This document shows, in pieces, positions 35,558 through 45,569 of a DNA stretch of 64,000 nt. How positions within the stretch are numbered: position 1 is the stretch's first letter; every line of letters starts with the position of its first letter. The position numbers were made by a program, and so were the translations under genes. The notes under the pieces were generated by a model, which saw nothing but the letters and a program-made list of their open reading frames with translations, did not search any database and was not told the origin of the DNA. The stretch spans positions 1,064,465-1,128,464 of the forward strand of contig NW_008705571.1 in the NCBI RefSeq assembly GCF_000186865.1, given 5' to 3'. This DNA comes from Aureococcus anophagefferens. Lineage: Eukaryota > Sar > Pelagophyceae > Pelagomonadales > Pelagomonadaceae.

Positions 35558-38431
35558 ATGGAATTTTGGGACATCGACGCGGCCCGGCTCCGGCGCCGCG
35601 TCGGCGCGCTCGTGGTCTGCCGCAAGCGGACCGGAGGCGCCGAAGTCGTCGGGAAAGTGACGAACTACGAGGGCTCGAAGGAGAATGGTTTTCAGCCGCT
35701 GTACACGGTCGAGTTCGAGGACGGCGAGGTGGAGGAGCGCCTGGGCCCGGATCTGGATAGCCGGCGGCGGGAGGGCCACGCGAAGCTCGGCCTCCGCGTC
35801 CGCCTCCGCGACGCGCGCGCGCGGCGTCCCGACGAATCGCTTCCGCGCCGCGCGACCCGACGACGCGTCGGTTCGCCGACGTACCCCGCTCCCCCTGGAT
35901 AATTCCCCCCCCCGTCGCAGGGCGTCCTCGGCACCATCGTCGGCTGGCTCCGCGGCGACGGCGCGGAGTCGCTCGAGATCGAGTACGACCGGGGCGGGCG
36001 CGAGGACCTTTCCCCCGCGGACCTCGAGGGAAGCCACTGGGGCGACGACGAGTGGCTCCCGTCGGGCTCGCCGTGGATCGGCCGGCGCGTCGTGCGCCTC
36101 GTGGCCCCGCCGCTCGCCGAGGGCTCGAAGCGGCGCCCGTCGTCGCTCCTGAAGAAGGGGAAGCCCCCGACGGAGACGGTCGCGACGTGCGTGGGCTTCT
36201 CGCGCGGCGTCGACGAGGCCTCGGGCGAGCCGCTGTACCGGCTGCGCTACGACTCGGGCCGCCTCGCGGGCACGCACCTCCACGTTTTGGGCGCGGACAT
36301 CGCCGCGCGCGCGTGGCCCGCGGACGCGCCGCCCGCGCCGCCGCTTCCGTCGGTCCGCCGCGGCGACGTGCTCGCGGCGCTCCGTTCCGTGGACCTGCGG
36401 CCCGCGGGCTCCCCCACGGGCGGCGACATCGCCGCGCTCCAGGCGGGCGCGACGCTCCGCCTCGGCCTCGGCGGGGCGAGCCTCGGGGCGCGCGCGAACC
36501 TCACGATCCTGCTCGCGTCGTACGTCGCGCGCGCGCTTCCGCGCGTGCCCTTTTCGTCGCTCGTCGTCGAGGCGAAACGCGTCGAGGCGTCGACGTGCCC
36601 GCTGACCTTCGGGCCGCACCCCGGCGACGCCGTCGGCTACACGATCCGGCTGCGCGACGACCCCGTCGACGACGAGAGCGCCGCGGCGGCGCTCGCGGCG
36701 CTCGGCTTCGACGCGCTCCCGCGCGTGGCGGCGCCGGCGCCCGCGGCGCCGGCGCCCGGCGCGGCGTCGTCGCCCGCGGCGGACGCCGGCCGGCCGCGGC
36801 GGACGCCGTCCTGGCTCTCCATGGAGCGGCTTCTCGCGGACGTCGCGGGCCTCCTCGCCGACAAGCCGCTGTGCCTCGCGCGGACGACGGCGTGCGTCGG
36901 CACGCTCCGGGCCTGCGGCGAGCGCAAACTGCTGCCGTCCTTCGACGACGCCGTCGTCGCGGCCATCCCCGCGATCTGCGGCCTCGACGTCTGGTGCGGC
37001 GCCGTGGAGCTCCAGCGCGCGGCGGCGGCGGCGCCGTCGGTCGCGAAGAAAAAGAAGCGCAAGCGCAAGCGGCCCCGGGAGGAGGCCGCCCCGGCGCCCG
37101 CGCCGCCGCCCGCGCCCGCGCCGCCGCCCGCGCCCGCGCCGCCGCCCGCGCCGCCGACGCCCGCGGCCACGCCGAAGGCGGCGGCGGCGGCGCCGCGGCC
37201 CGCCGCGCCCGCGGCGGGCGCGTCGCCCGCGCCGCCCGCGGAGACGCCGCCCGAGGCGCGCGAGGCGCCGTCGGCCGGCGACCTCGCGTCGCTCAAGCGG
37301 CGCATCGAGGCCGAGCTCGCGACGCCGCGGTCGTCGCCGGCCAAGGCGCCGGCCGCGACGCCGGCCAAGGCCCGCGACGCGGCCCCGGGCCCCTACGCCC
37401 TGCGCCTCGACGACGAGAGCTTCCGGCGCGTGCGCCTCGACCCCTTCCTCTACCGCGACGGCGGCGACGCGCTCGTCTGCGGCCTCCGCGTCGTCCGCGT
37501 CGAGGCCGGCCCGCCGCTCGCCGTCGCCGTCGGCGACGTCCTCGTGTCCCTCGGCGGCGTCGACGTCCTGCGGCTGCCGTCGCCCATGGACGCCGCCGCG
37601 GGCGCCTTCGCCGGCGCCGCGGCGCCGCGCGACGCGCGCTTCGCGCGGCCGGCCCACGGCGCGACGCCCGGCGACGCCGCGCGCGCCGCGGCGCGCGGCG
37701 CGCGCAAGTCCTGCCTCAGGGGACCCGTCGGCGACCGCGCGGGGCTCCTCGCGGCCCTCGCGGCGGACGGCTGGCGCGCCGTCGGCGGCGGCGACGTCGT
37801 CGCGCGGACGGCGACGCGGACGCTCGCAGACGCGCTCGAGGACTACCCGGAGTTCCGCGCGCGGAAGAAGAAGCGCGTCACCTGGTCGCTCGACGCGCCG
37901 CGCATCGAGTGCAAGCCCGTGCACAAGTCCCTGCACCGCGCGCGCCGCGCGCGAGCGAACTCGGCGCCCGCGCGCCGCCTCGAGCCGCCGCCGCCGCCGC
38001 CGCCGCCGCCCGTCGTCGACGTGCCCGCCGCCGCCGCGCGGAAGCGGCGGGCCTTCGAACTCGCGCCGTCGCCGGCCTGCGACCTCCCGGGGTCGCCGCC
38101 GCCGTCGCCGGCCGACGACGGCAGCGACACGGAGGACGAGTCCGACGGGCCGGCCCGGGACGAGACCGCGCGGCTCCTCTCGCGCATCGACGGCGCGACG
38201 CAGCTCCGCATCTTCGAGGACGTCGTCGCCAGCCTGCCCCCGGGCGTCAAGGCCGACTTCTGCGACCTCCACCACGACCTCGACGACCGGAAGCGCCGCG
38301 GCGAGATCGGCTCCGTCTCCCACGAGCTCTTCCGCCTCGGGCCCAAGCTCACGGGCCTCCAGGTCTGGCGCGACGCGCTCCGCCGCCACGTCAAGCACGT
38401 CACGCCGCCGCCCTCGCCCGGCCGCGGCTGA
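35558..38431 (+). CDS. Tudor-like / PDZ-like protein with proline-rich centre
   Basis: Exons 35558-35812 and 35921-38431 give 921 residues. The N-terminal 250 residues contain three Tudor/Agenet-like strands sets (VGKVTNYEGSKENGFQPLYTVEFEDGEVEE; GTIVGWLRGDGAESLEIEYD; CVGFSRG...YRLRYDSG). A Lys/Arg patch KKKKRKRKRPREE (probable nuclear signal) precedes an APAPPP-type repeat near 37090-37160. Around 37490-37580 a PDZ-like segment has GDVLVSLGGVDVL. The tail is Pro-rich and acidic, then a conserved-looking helical end. A chromatin-associated scaffold is plausible inference; no exact family is known to me. Confidence 0.65.
35813..35920 (+). other. 108-bp GC-AG intron, donor uncertain
   Basis: The acceptor CCCGTCGCAG is clear because the next codons read Gly-Val-Leu-Gly-Thr-Ile-Val-Gly. 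The donor GCGCGCGC after Leu-Arg-Asp keeps the frame. A GGCGTCCCGACGA stretch a few bases inside recalls family A, but no target duplication is visible. Confidence 0.5.
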
Positions 38432-38553
38432 GAGTCTGAGTGCCCTCCCCCAAAGTTTACACTACAAATTACGAGTTCACGGGGGGACGGGCGTCCGGCG
38501 ACGAACGCGGGCGGTGGCCCGCGCCGCAAGAATTCAGGAGGTGCACGCGCGAC

Positions 38554-38624
38554 TCTGCGCGCCGCCCGTCTCTCGCAGGCGTCTGCGCGCCGCCCGTGTC
38601 TCGCAGGCGTCTGCGCGCCGCCCG
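38554..38624. repeat. 28-bp tandem repeat, 2.5 copies
   Basis: Units at 38554-38581 and 38582-38609, with a partial copy to 38624, differ at one base. Each begins TCTGCGCGCCGCCCGT. It lies between convergent/divergent gene ends and has no coding sense. Confidence 0.8.
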
Positions 38625-38711
38625 CGCGGGATTTCGAACGGCGCGAAGGTACCGGTCGGCGGCGTTTTTACGCTCGCGACGGGCGCCTTGAGCGCGTCGT
38701 CTCTTCGATCA

Positions 38712-38918
38712 TCATCCGTCGGTGCCGTAGAGCTTGAGGCACTCCCGAGAGCTCGACTTTTTGGCCTCGGTGAGCGGTTGCGACGGCTCGGATGGCGTTT
38801 CCTTCGGTTCGTCCTGCGAGGTCTCATCCGGACTGCGGACATACCGTGCCACGGGCTCATTCGGTTCGTCCTTCTCGAGGCTTCGAAGGTCGCCCCACGA
38901 GTCTGTACCGGGCATCAT
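38712..38918 (-). CDS. Possible small acidic protein
   Basis: The open frame from an ATG at 38918 gives 68 residues, rich in Glu, Ser, Pro and Asp (DEPNEPVARY, DETSQDEPKETP). The frame extends upstream without an ATG to about 39029, so a 5' exon may be missing. Only composition supports it. Local GC is lower than in the flanking genes. Confidence 0.25.
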   Translation of the reverse strand: MMPGTDSWGDLRSLEKDEPNEPVARYVRSPDETSQDEPKETPSEPSQPLTEAKKSSSRECLKLYGTDG

Positions 38919-39088
38919 CGTCACTTTGGGGGGCTTTTGACGGGTGCGAGACGGCGTGCGAAGGCCGCAAATCGAGCGGAGGGCGAGAGCAAACACGGCC
39001 GAGCGTGGTTCAACCCTATTCAACACCAACCTTCTCGGCGCATGTGTACACTGATGGCTGCCGCTCGCAGCCCCGCTACATAGATCAG

Positions 39089-40873
39089 ATGACGCGGACG
39101 GAGACCTACGAGGTCGTGGCGCCCAAGGGCGCGATCCTGCGCGCCAAGGCCGACAAGTCGTCGGAGATGCTCGGCGTGCTGGCGGCGGGGAGCCTCGTGG
39201 ACGTGGACCGGACCATGAAGCTGCAGATCTGCGGCACGCGGCGCGCGCGCGTCGTCGCGCCGCTCGCCGGCGTGCCGCACGCCTGGGTGTCCCTGAAGAT
39301 CCTCGCGCGGCGCAAGGGCGCGGCCGCGGGCGCCGCGGCCGCGGACGGCGACGCCGAGGCCGCGGCGGCCGCGGCGGCCGCGGCGGCCTGCGAGGCCGCG
39401 GCGCGGGCCTGCCGGGCCCGCGACGCCGGCGGCGCCGCTGCCGCCGACGCGGCCCTCGAGGCGTCGGGCTTCGGGCTCTCGGGCTCCGGGCGGACCGTCG
39501 CGCTCGGCGCGGTCGCGTTCGCCGGCGGCGCGGGCGGCGACGCCGCGCGGCGCGCCGTCGCGGCCTGCCTCGCGGCGCGCGCCGTGGCGACGGCGCGCGA
39601 CGGCCCGCGGCGCGCGCCCGCGACGCACGAGGCCGCGCTCCGCGACTGCCGCGCTGGCCTCGACGTCATATCGCGGAACGCGGGCGACGACGCGCTCAAG
39701 GCGGCGCTCCTCGCCGGCGGCGCCGGCGCGCTCCACGCGCTCGGCCGCTTCGTCGAGGCGGGCAACTGGTGGCGGCGGAGCGGGCAGCGGAAGCGGAGCC
39801 CGAAGGCGACGTCCGGCGCCGCGCACGCGAAGCGCCTCGAGGACGTCCTCGACCGCGCGGCCATGGACCTGCGCCAGGCCGAGGCCCACGCGCACCTGCT
39901 CGACCCGACGGACTGGGTGCTCAACGCCTGCGAGGCGCTCGAGGACCTCGCGCGCGAGGCGCCCGCGTGCGTCGGCGCGCTGCGGCAGTGCGTGCTCGCG
40001 CACGCCGCGCTCCGGCGCTGGGACGGCCTCGTGGCCTTCGCCAAGGCCCAGCTCGGCGGCGGCGGGCCGGCCTTCTACGACGGCGACGGCGACGACGCGG
40101 CGCTCGCGCGCGGCGCGTACCTCGCGGGCCTCGCGCGCGCGGGCGACTTCGACGGCGCGCTCGCGCTCCTCGAGGGCGAGGCGCCCGAGGAGGACCCCGT
40201 GGACCCCTTCGGGCGGACGGCGCTGCTCCGCCGGCGGCGGAGCGCGCTGCTGGCCGCGCGCGACGGCGCGGCGCTCGGCGCCGCGCGCGCGGCGGCCGGC
40301 GACGCCGCGGGCGCCGAGGCCGCCTACGCGGCGGCCCTCGGCGGCGACGGGGACCACCCCCTGCTCCTCTTCGGGCGCGGCGCGGCCCTCGAGGCGCTCG
40401 GCCGCTGGCCCGAGGCCGCGGCGGCGTTCGCGGCGGCCGCGCGCGCGCGGTTCCGCTTCCGCGCGGCGGAGCTCCGCGCGGGCCGCGCGCTCGCGCGGTG
40501 CGGCCGGCCGGGCGACGCCGCGCCCCACTTCGCCGCCTACCTCCGGGGCGGCCACGACCCGGCCGTCGCCGAGGAGCTCCGCGCGGCCGCGCGCGCCGCG
40601 GCCGGCGGCGGCGGCGGCGGCGCCGCCGCCGCGCCGCCGCTCGCGGGGCCCGCGGCCCCGGGCACCCACTACGCCGCCCTCGGCGCGGCCTACGACGACA
40701 CCGCCGACGCGCTCAAGCGCAAGTACCGCGCCGTCGCCCTCCGCTGCCACCCGGACAAGACGAAGGCGCCCGGCGCGGAGGACGAGTTCAAGCGCGCGAA
40801 CGCGGCCTACGAGGTCCTCTCCGACCCGGCGAAGCGCCGCGAGTACGACGAGCGGCTCCGGCGCGGGCGGTGA
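39089..40873 (+). CDS. TPR co-chaperone with C-terminal J domain (DNAJC3/DNAJC7-like)
   Basis: A single exon of 594 residues. The C-terminus (about residues 525-594) is a J domain with the essential HPD: THYAALGAAYDDT, YRAVALRCHPDKTKAPG, FKRANAAYEVLSDPAKRREYD. Residues 190-510 form degenerate Ala-rich TPR helices (AYLAGLARAGDFDGALALLEG, ALEALGRWPEAAAAFAAAAR). TPR plus a C-terminal J domain stimulates Hsp70 and binds clients or Hsp90. The N-terminal 75 residues (TYEVVAPKGAILRAKADKSSEML) resemble a small SH3-like beta domain. No signal peptide is seen, which favours the cytosol. Confidence 0.85.
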   Translation: MTRTETYEVVAPKGAILRAKADKSSEMLGVLAAGSLVDVDRTMKLQICGTRRARVVAPLAGVPHAWVSLKILARRKGAAAGAAAADGDAEAAAAAAAAAACEAAARACRARDAGGAAAADAALEASGFGLSGSGRTVALGAVAFAGGAGGDAARRAVAACLAARAVATARDGPRRAPATHEAALRDCRAGLDVISRNAGDDALKAALLAGGAGALHALGRFVEAGNWWRRSGQRKRSPKATSGAAHAKRLEDVLDRAAMDLRQAEAHAHLLDPTDWVLNACEALEDLAREAPACVGALRQCVLAHAALRRWDGLVAFAKAQLGGGGPAFYDGDGDDAALARGAYLAGLARAGDFDGALALLEGEAPEEDPVDPFGRTALLRRRRSALLAARDGAALGAARAAAGDAAGAEAAYAAALGGDGDHPLLLFGRGAALEALGRWPEAAAAFAAAARARFRFRAAELRAGRALARCGRPGDAAPHFAAYLRGGHDPAVAEELRAAARAAAGGGGGGAAAAPPLAGPAAPGTHYAALGAAYDDTADALKRKYRAVALRCHPDKTKAPGAEDEFKRANAAYEVLSDPAKRREYDERLRRGR

Positions 40874-41145
40874 TATAGGCGGTGGGTGGCGTAGGCGGGT
40901 CGAGCGGCGCGGGCGCGGCGGAGCCTCGGCGGCTGCGGCAGGCCTGCGGCGGGAACGGCGCTCGGTCATCGACTCGCGAGGAGGCTCACCGGTAGGCCGA
41001 TTTCCAAAAAGAGGTGCGCGCGCGTGGCCGCCGCGACCCCGCCGCCGCCGCATCCTACGCCGTCCGCCGCGCGCGCGGGGCGCGCGGACCTCGCGCGGCG
41101 CCGCGCGCGCCCTCGGTCACGCGCGTTCGCAACGCAGGCTCGACG

Positions 41146-42663
41146 ATGATCAGCGTGAACGTCAAGTGGGGCAAGGAGGTCGTCGTCGCCGAGGTGGCCC
41201 CCGGGGACAGCCCGGCCAAGTTCATGGAGCAGCTCGAGGCGAAGACGGGCGTGCCCGTGGCGCGCATGAAGCTCATGGCGCGCGGCGCGTGGCGCGGCGT
41301 GCTCAAGGCGGACATGTCGCTCGCCGCGCTCAAGGAAGGGCAGAACGTGACGCTCATGGGCACGGCGGAGACGCTGGTGGCCCCCGCCGTCGCGACGAAG
41401 TTCCTCGAGGACATGGGCGAGGCCGAGGCCGCGGCGACGGGCCTCGTGCTCCCCGCGGGCTTCGCGAATTTGGGCAACACGTGCTACATGAACTCGACGC
41501 TCCAGTGCCTCAAGGCCGTGCCCGAGCTCCGCGCGGGCCTCGACGCCCTCGCGGCGAAGCGCCCCGGCGCCGGCGACGTGCCCGGCGCGCTCGCGGAGAC
41601 GTACCGCGCGCTCGACGCGTCGACGAAGCCCGTCGAGCCCGCGCGCTTCGTCGCGACGCTCCGCGCGGCGTTCCCCCAGTTCGCGCAGCGGGGCCGCGGC
41701 GGCGGCTTCGCGCAGCAGGACGCCGAGGAACTCTACAGCACGCTCCTCGCGAACCTCGCGGCCGCGCTCACGGACGCGCCGCCGCGCGGCGCGGCCAACG
41801 TCGTCGACGGCCTCTTTGGCCTCGAGCTCGAGGAGACGCTCACGTGCGCGGAGAGCGACGCGGAGCCGCCCGTGACGCGGTCCGACGTCGCGCGCAAGCT
41901 CGTCTGCAACATCCAGGGCGGCACCGCGGGCGCGAACGTCAACCACCTCGCCGAGGGCCTCAAGCTCGCGCTCGCCGGCTCGCTCGACAAGCGGAGCGAC
42001 GCGCTCGGCCGCGACGCGACGTGGGCCAAGACGTCGCGCGTGTCCAAGCTCAGCCCCTACCTCTGCGTCCAGTTCATGCGCTTCTACTGGAAGGCGACGC
42101 CCGACTCCGCGGACCACGCGGGCGTCAAGTGCAAGATCATGCGACCCGTGTCCTTCAACCTCGCGCTCGACGTCTTCGACTTCTGCGCGCCGCCGCTCCA
42201 GGCCGCGATCAAGGCGAACCGCGACAAGTACGGCGCCAAGGTCGACGCGGCCGCGCTCGCGGCGGCCGACGCGGCCGCGCGCGGCGAGGCGGCCGCCGCG
42301 CCCGCGACCGACGCCATGGACGAGGGCGGCGACGACGACGACGACCTCAAGGCCGCGCTCGCGCTCTCCGTCGAGGCGCCCGACGGCGGCGGGCCCGACG
42401 GCGCCGCGCTCCTCGCGCGGTCCGGCCTGCCGCCGGACTTCCAGGGCGTCTACGAGCTCTTCGCCGTCGTCACACACAAGGGCCGCTCCGCCGACGGCGG
42501 CCACTACATGGGCTGGGTCAAGCAGGACGGCGACAAGTGGCTCGTCTTCGACGACGACCTCGTCTCCGAGTCCGACGCGGAGTTCGTCAAGAACCTCAAG
42601 GGCGGCGGCGACGAGCACATGTCCTACCTCCAGTTCTACCGCGCCAAGTCCGGCGGCAACTAG
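41146..42663 (+). CDS. Proteasome-associated deubiquitinase USP14/Ubp6
   Basis: A single exon of 505 residues. Residues 1-78 are the ubiquitin-like domain (ISVNVKWGKEVVVAEVAPGD ... KEGQNVTLMG) that docks on the 19S proteasome. The USP domain has the Cys box GFANLGNTCYMNSTLQCL, the QQDAEELYSTLL block and the His box ADGGHYMGWVKQDGDKWLVF. Between them (residues about 395-415) an acidic stretch plus DDLKAALALSVEA fits a ubiquitin-interacting motif, an unusual insertion. It should trim ubiquitin chains from proteasome substrates. Confidence 0.93.
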   Translation: MISVNVKWGKEVVVAEVAPGDSPAKFMEQLEAKTGVPVARMKLMARGAWRGVLKADMSLAALKEGQNVTLMGTAETLVAPAVATKFLEDMGEAEAAATGLVLPAGFANLGNTCYMNSTLQCLKAVPELRAGLDALAAKRPGAGDVPGALAETYRALDASTKPVEPARFVATLRAAFPQFAQRGRGGGFAQQDAEELYSTLLANLAAALTDAPPRGAANVVDGLFGLELEETLTCAESDAEPPVTRSDVARKLVCNIQGGTAGANVNHLAEGLKLALAGSLDKRSDALGRDATWAKTSRVSKLSPYLCVQFMRFYWKATPDSADHAGVKCKIMRPVSFNLALDVFDFCAPPLQAAIKANRDKYGAKVDAAALAAADAAARGEAAAAPATDAMDEGGDDDDDLKAALALSVEAPDGGGPDGAALLARSGLPPDFQGVYELFAVVTHKGRSADGGHYMGWVKQDGDKWLVFDDDLVSESDAEFVKNLKGGGDEHMSYLQFYRAKSGGN

Positions 42664-42768
42664 GAGGGGGGGGCGCCCCGCGCGCGGCGACCTAACGGGA
42701 GGCCGCGCGGAGGCTCTCGAGACTACCCCGGGCCCGACTCGCTCCCGCACCTCCTTCTTCGTCGAATC

Positions 42769-45381
42769 TTACGCCTTCCCCCCCTTCTTCCCGTCGCAGC
42801 GGTCGTAGCAGTCCAGGAGGCCGCCGAAGGCCTTGGCCCAGGTCCGGTTCCGGGCGACGGCGACGGCGCGGTCCGCGATGCTCCGGCGGTAGGTCGCGTC
42901 GACGAGGAGGCGGAAGAGGCCGTCGGCGAAGGCGGCGGCGTCGGCGTGCTCGTCGACGAGGAGGCCGCTGCCCTCGGGGACGAGCGCGCGGTTGACGGAG
43001 TAGGCCGGCGCGAGGACCGCGAGGCCCGACGCCTGCGCCTCGAGGAGCGTGTTCGGGAACGCCTCCGTGTGGCTGGGGAAGAAGTAGACGTCGGAGCTCG
43101 CGTAGGTCGCGCGGAGCTCGTCGCCGCTGAGGTGGCCCGGGAACGTCGTGCGGCCCGACGGGAGCGCGCGCTCCATCGCGTCGCGCTCGGGCCCGGAGCC
43201 GACGACGACGAAGCGGAGCGACGCGAGCGCGGCGCCGTGGCGCTCGCGGAGCGTCGCGTTGTTGAGGAGGTGCGCGACGGCGTCGGCGAAGACCTCGGAG
43301 CCCTTCTCCTTGACGAGGCGCGCGGCCCAGAGCACGACGACGTCGCCGTCGCGCGCGCCGAGGTGCGACGCGCGGAACGCCGACGACCGCCGGCCCGGGT
43401 GGTACTCCGTCGCGTTGACGCCCCGCGGGAAGGAGCAGAGGCTCGACCGGGGGATGCCCATCTTCGCGACGAGCTTGTCGCCGATGGCGTCGTTGGGCAC
43501 GGCGACGAGGTCGCAGCCGCCGTAGAAGGCGCCGAAGAGGCGCTGCACCGCGAGGCGCGGCTTGAGCTTGTCGAGGAGGCCGTGCTTCGTCGCGTAGAAG
43601 CGGATGTAGCGGTCGAGCTGCGTGTGGTACGTGCAGACGGCGCAGACGCCCTCGGCCTTCGCGAAGGCCTGCGCGGAGAAGCCGAGCACGTCCGGGCTCA
43701 CGAGGTGGTAGATGTCCGGGTCGTAGGCGCGCAGCGCCGACCGCTCGGCCTCGCCGAGGGGCGCGCCCATGACGTAGTCGGACCGGCCGACCAGGGCGAA
43801 GACGGGCACGGAGCTCGACCCGAGCTTCGGGATGCCCTCGAGGCCGCCGACGACGGGCGCGGGCACGTTCGGGTCGTGGGGCGTGAGCACGAGCACGTCC
43901 TCCTCCTCGCGGCCGTCGAGGAAGCGCGCGATGCGGTTCATGGTGAGCGACACGCCGTCGACGTGCTCGTCCCAGACGGACGTGACGATGGCGACGCGGC
44001 GCCGCGGCGCCGGGTCCGCGTGCGCGCACGCGAGCTCGCCGCAGGACACGCAGACGCGGCCGCGGTGCGCGTCGAGGTGGGACACGACGGCCGCGGACTC
44101 GTAGGACCAGAGCATGCCGCACTTCTCGTAGACGCGGACGCGGCGATCGAGGTACGGCGCGAGGCCCGCGATCCACTTGTAGTGCTGGGAGACGAGGGCG
44201 GCGCCGCCCGGCGGCGGCGCGGCGCCGCCGGCGAGGTGCGCCTCGCCCGCGTAGGCCGCGGGCCAGCCCGCGCCGCGCCGCGGGCCGCCGCCGCGGCCGA
44301 GCCCGACCGCGCGGAGCGCCGCGTCCCCGTAGGACCGCCACGCGACCTTGTGCGCGGAGCGGTGGACCGTGAGGTAGGCCTTGTTCGCGACGACCTTGGT
44401 CGCCTCGGCCTTGGGCAGCCACGCGGCCGCGCCCGCGTCGGGCGTCGTCCACTCGGCCATGCGGCACCGGAGCGGAAACTGGCGCTCGAGCGCGGTGCCC
44501 GCGTCGCCGCCGTCGAGGGGCTCGACGTGGCTCAGGGCGCCGCCCTCGGCGACGCGGTCCTCCCAGGCCGCGAGCACGTAGTTCGCGCCCGCGGCCTCGG
44601 CGCGCGCGAGGTACGCGGCGATGGGCGACGCGCCGCCCGCGGGCGTCGCGGCCGCGGCCTCGCCCGCGTGGCTCGGCAGGCCGGGGAACTGGTGGAGCTC
44701 GTCGACGTCGGCGACGACGAGCCAGTCGTCGGGCGCGAGGTGCGCCGCGACGAGCGCGTCGCGGTGCCACGCCTTGGTCGTCGACGTGAACGTGCCGAGC
44801 CAGACGTCGTAGTGGACGCCGAACTCGACCATGAGCGCCTCGAGGGTCGCCGTGTGGGGGTTGTCGGGCGCCGCGGACTGGATCGTGCAGTGCGCGCGGC
44901 CCGGCGGCACGCCGCCGCGGCGGACGTAGAAGTCGAGGAAGTGGCGCGCCATCGTCGCCGCCTCCGCCGTCGACGCGACGACGGCGAAGAGGAAGACGCG
45001 CGTCTCGCCGGAGGCGTCGGGCGGGCCCACGGCCCAGGGGCCCCGGGGCTCGCGGATCTCGCCGGACTCGCCCGTCCACCGCGGGCACTCGATGGGGTTT
45101 TCATGCGACTTCGTCGGGTCGCCGCGCTCCGCGAAGATCTCGTTGTCGCGCCCGTAGCGCGTCCACCGCTCGCTCTGGACGGCGTGCGGCAGCACGACGA
45201 CGCGCGTCGCCACGGCGACGACGACGAAGGCGACGAAGAACCGCGCGAGGGCGCCGCGCTGGCGCAGGCGCCGCAGGACGGACCCGCAGCAGCCGCCGCC
45301 GTCGCGGGCGCCGCCCGACGCCGCGGCGCGCCGGGACAGCGGCATGAGGCTCGACGGCTCCCGCGCCGCGTGCCGCAGCAT
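42769..45381 (-). CDS. Two-domain glycosyltransferase (GT92/GT2-like plus GT4), type II membrane protein
   Basis: A single exon of 870 residues. A signal anchor (FFVAFVVVAVATRVVVL) lies near residue 50, so the bulk should be in the Golgi or ER lumen. Residues 120-400 look like a GT-A domain with FLDFYVRRGGVPPG and a DxD motif VVADVDELHQFPG. Residues 470-850 are a GT-B, GT4-type domain: TSVWDEHVDGVSLTMNRIA, AARLVKEKGSEVF, VVVGSGPERDAME, FFPSHTEAFPNTLLEAQASG. The GT4 part resembles SQD2-type transferases. One polypeptide thus carries two different transferase folds and may add two sugars in sequence; this is inference. Confidence 0.8.
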   Translation of the reverse strand: MLRHAAREPSSLMPLSRRAAASGGARDGGGCCGSVLRRLRQRGALARFFVAFVVVAVATRVVVLPHAVQSERWTRYGRDNEIFAERGDPTKSHENPIECPRWTGESGEIREPRGPWAVGPPDASGETRVFLFAVVASTAEAATMARHFLDFYVRRGGVPPGRAHCTIQSAAPDNPHTATLEALMVEFGVHYDVWLGTFTSTTKAWHRDALVAAHLAPDDWLVVADVDELHQFPGLPSHAGEAAAATPAGGASPIAAYLARAEAAGANYVLAAWEDRVAEGGALSHVEPLDGGDAGTALERQFPLRCRMAEWTTPDAGAAAWLPKAEATKVVANKAYLTVHRSAHKVAWRSYGDAALRAVGLGRGGGPRRGAGWPAAYAGEAHLAGGAAPPPGGAALVSQHYKWIAGLAPYLDRRVRVYEKCGMLWSYESAAVVSHLDAHRGRVCVSCGELACAHADPAPRRRVAIVTSVWDEHVDGVSLTMNRIARFLDGREEEDVLVLTPHDPNVPAPVVGGLEGIPKLGSSSVPVFALVGRSDYVMGAPLGEAERSALRAYDPDIYHLVSPDVLGFSAQAFAKAEGVCAVCTYHTQLDRYIRFYATKHGLLDKLKPRLAVQRLFGAFYGGCDLVAVPNDAIGDKLVAKMGIPRSSLCSFPRGVNATEYHPGRRSSAFRASHLGARDGDVVVLWAARLVKEKGSEVFADAVAHLLNNATLRERHGAALASLRFVVVGSGPERDAMERALPSGRTTFPGHLSGDELRATYASSDVYFFPSHTEAFPNTLLEAQASGLAVLAPAYSVNRALVPEGSGLLVDEHADAAAFADGLFRLLVDATYRRSIADRAVAVARNRTWAKAFGGLLDCYDRCDGKKGGKA

Positions 45382-45569
45382 CGTCAGGTTGGCACGGAGC
45401 GGTCGGACGCACCGAGCCCAGGCAACTGCGGACGCGGCTCAACGAGGCCGCGGTCGCGGAGTCCTCCTCAACCAAGCACCAGCAACATCAAGTTGAAGAT
45501 ACGTTCATGTCCTGAAGAGCCCAATCGAGTACGCCACACGGGCTGGTGGGGGCTGCCGCCGCGTCGGGG

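Larger units (their letters stand above)
38432..39088. other. 657-bp gap with a tandem repeat and one small open frame
   Basis: A 28-bp unit occurs 2.5 times at 38554-38624. A minus-strand frame at 38712-38918 encodes 68 Asp/Glu/Ser/Pro-rich residues (MMPGTDSWGDLRSLEKDEPN...) and has no known motif; it is listed separately at low confidence. Nothing else is supported. Confidence 0.5.
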
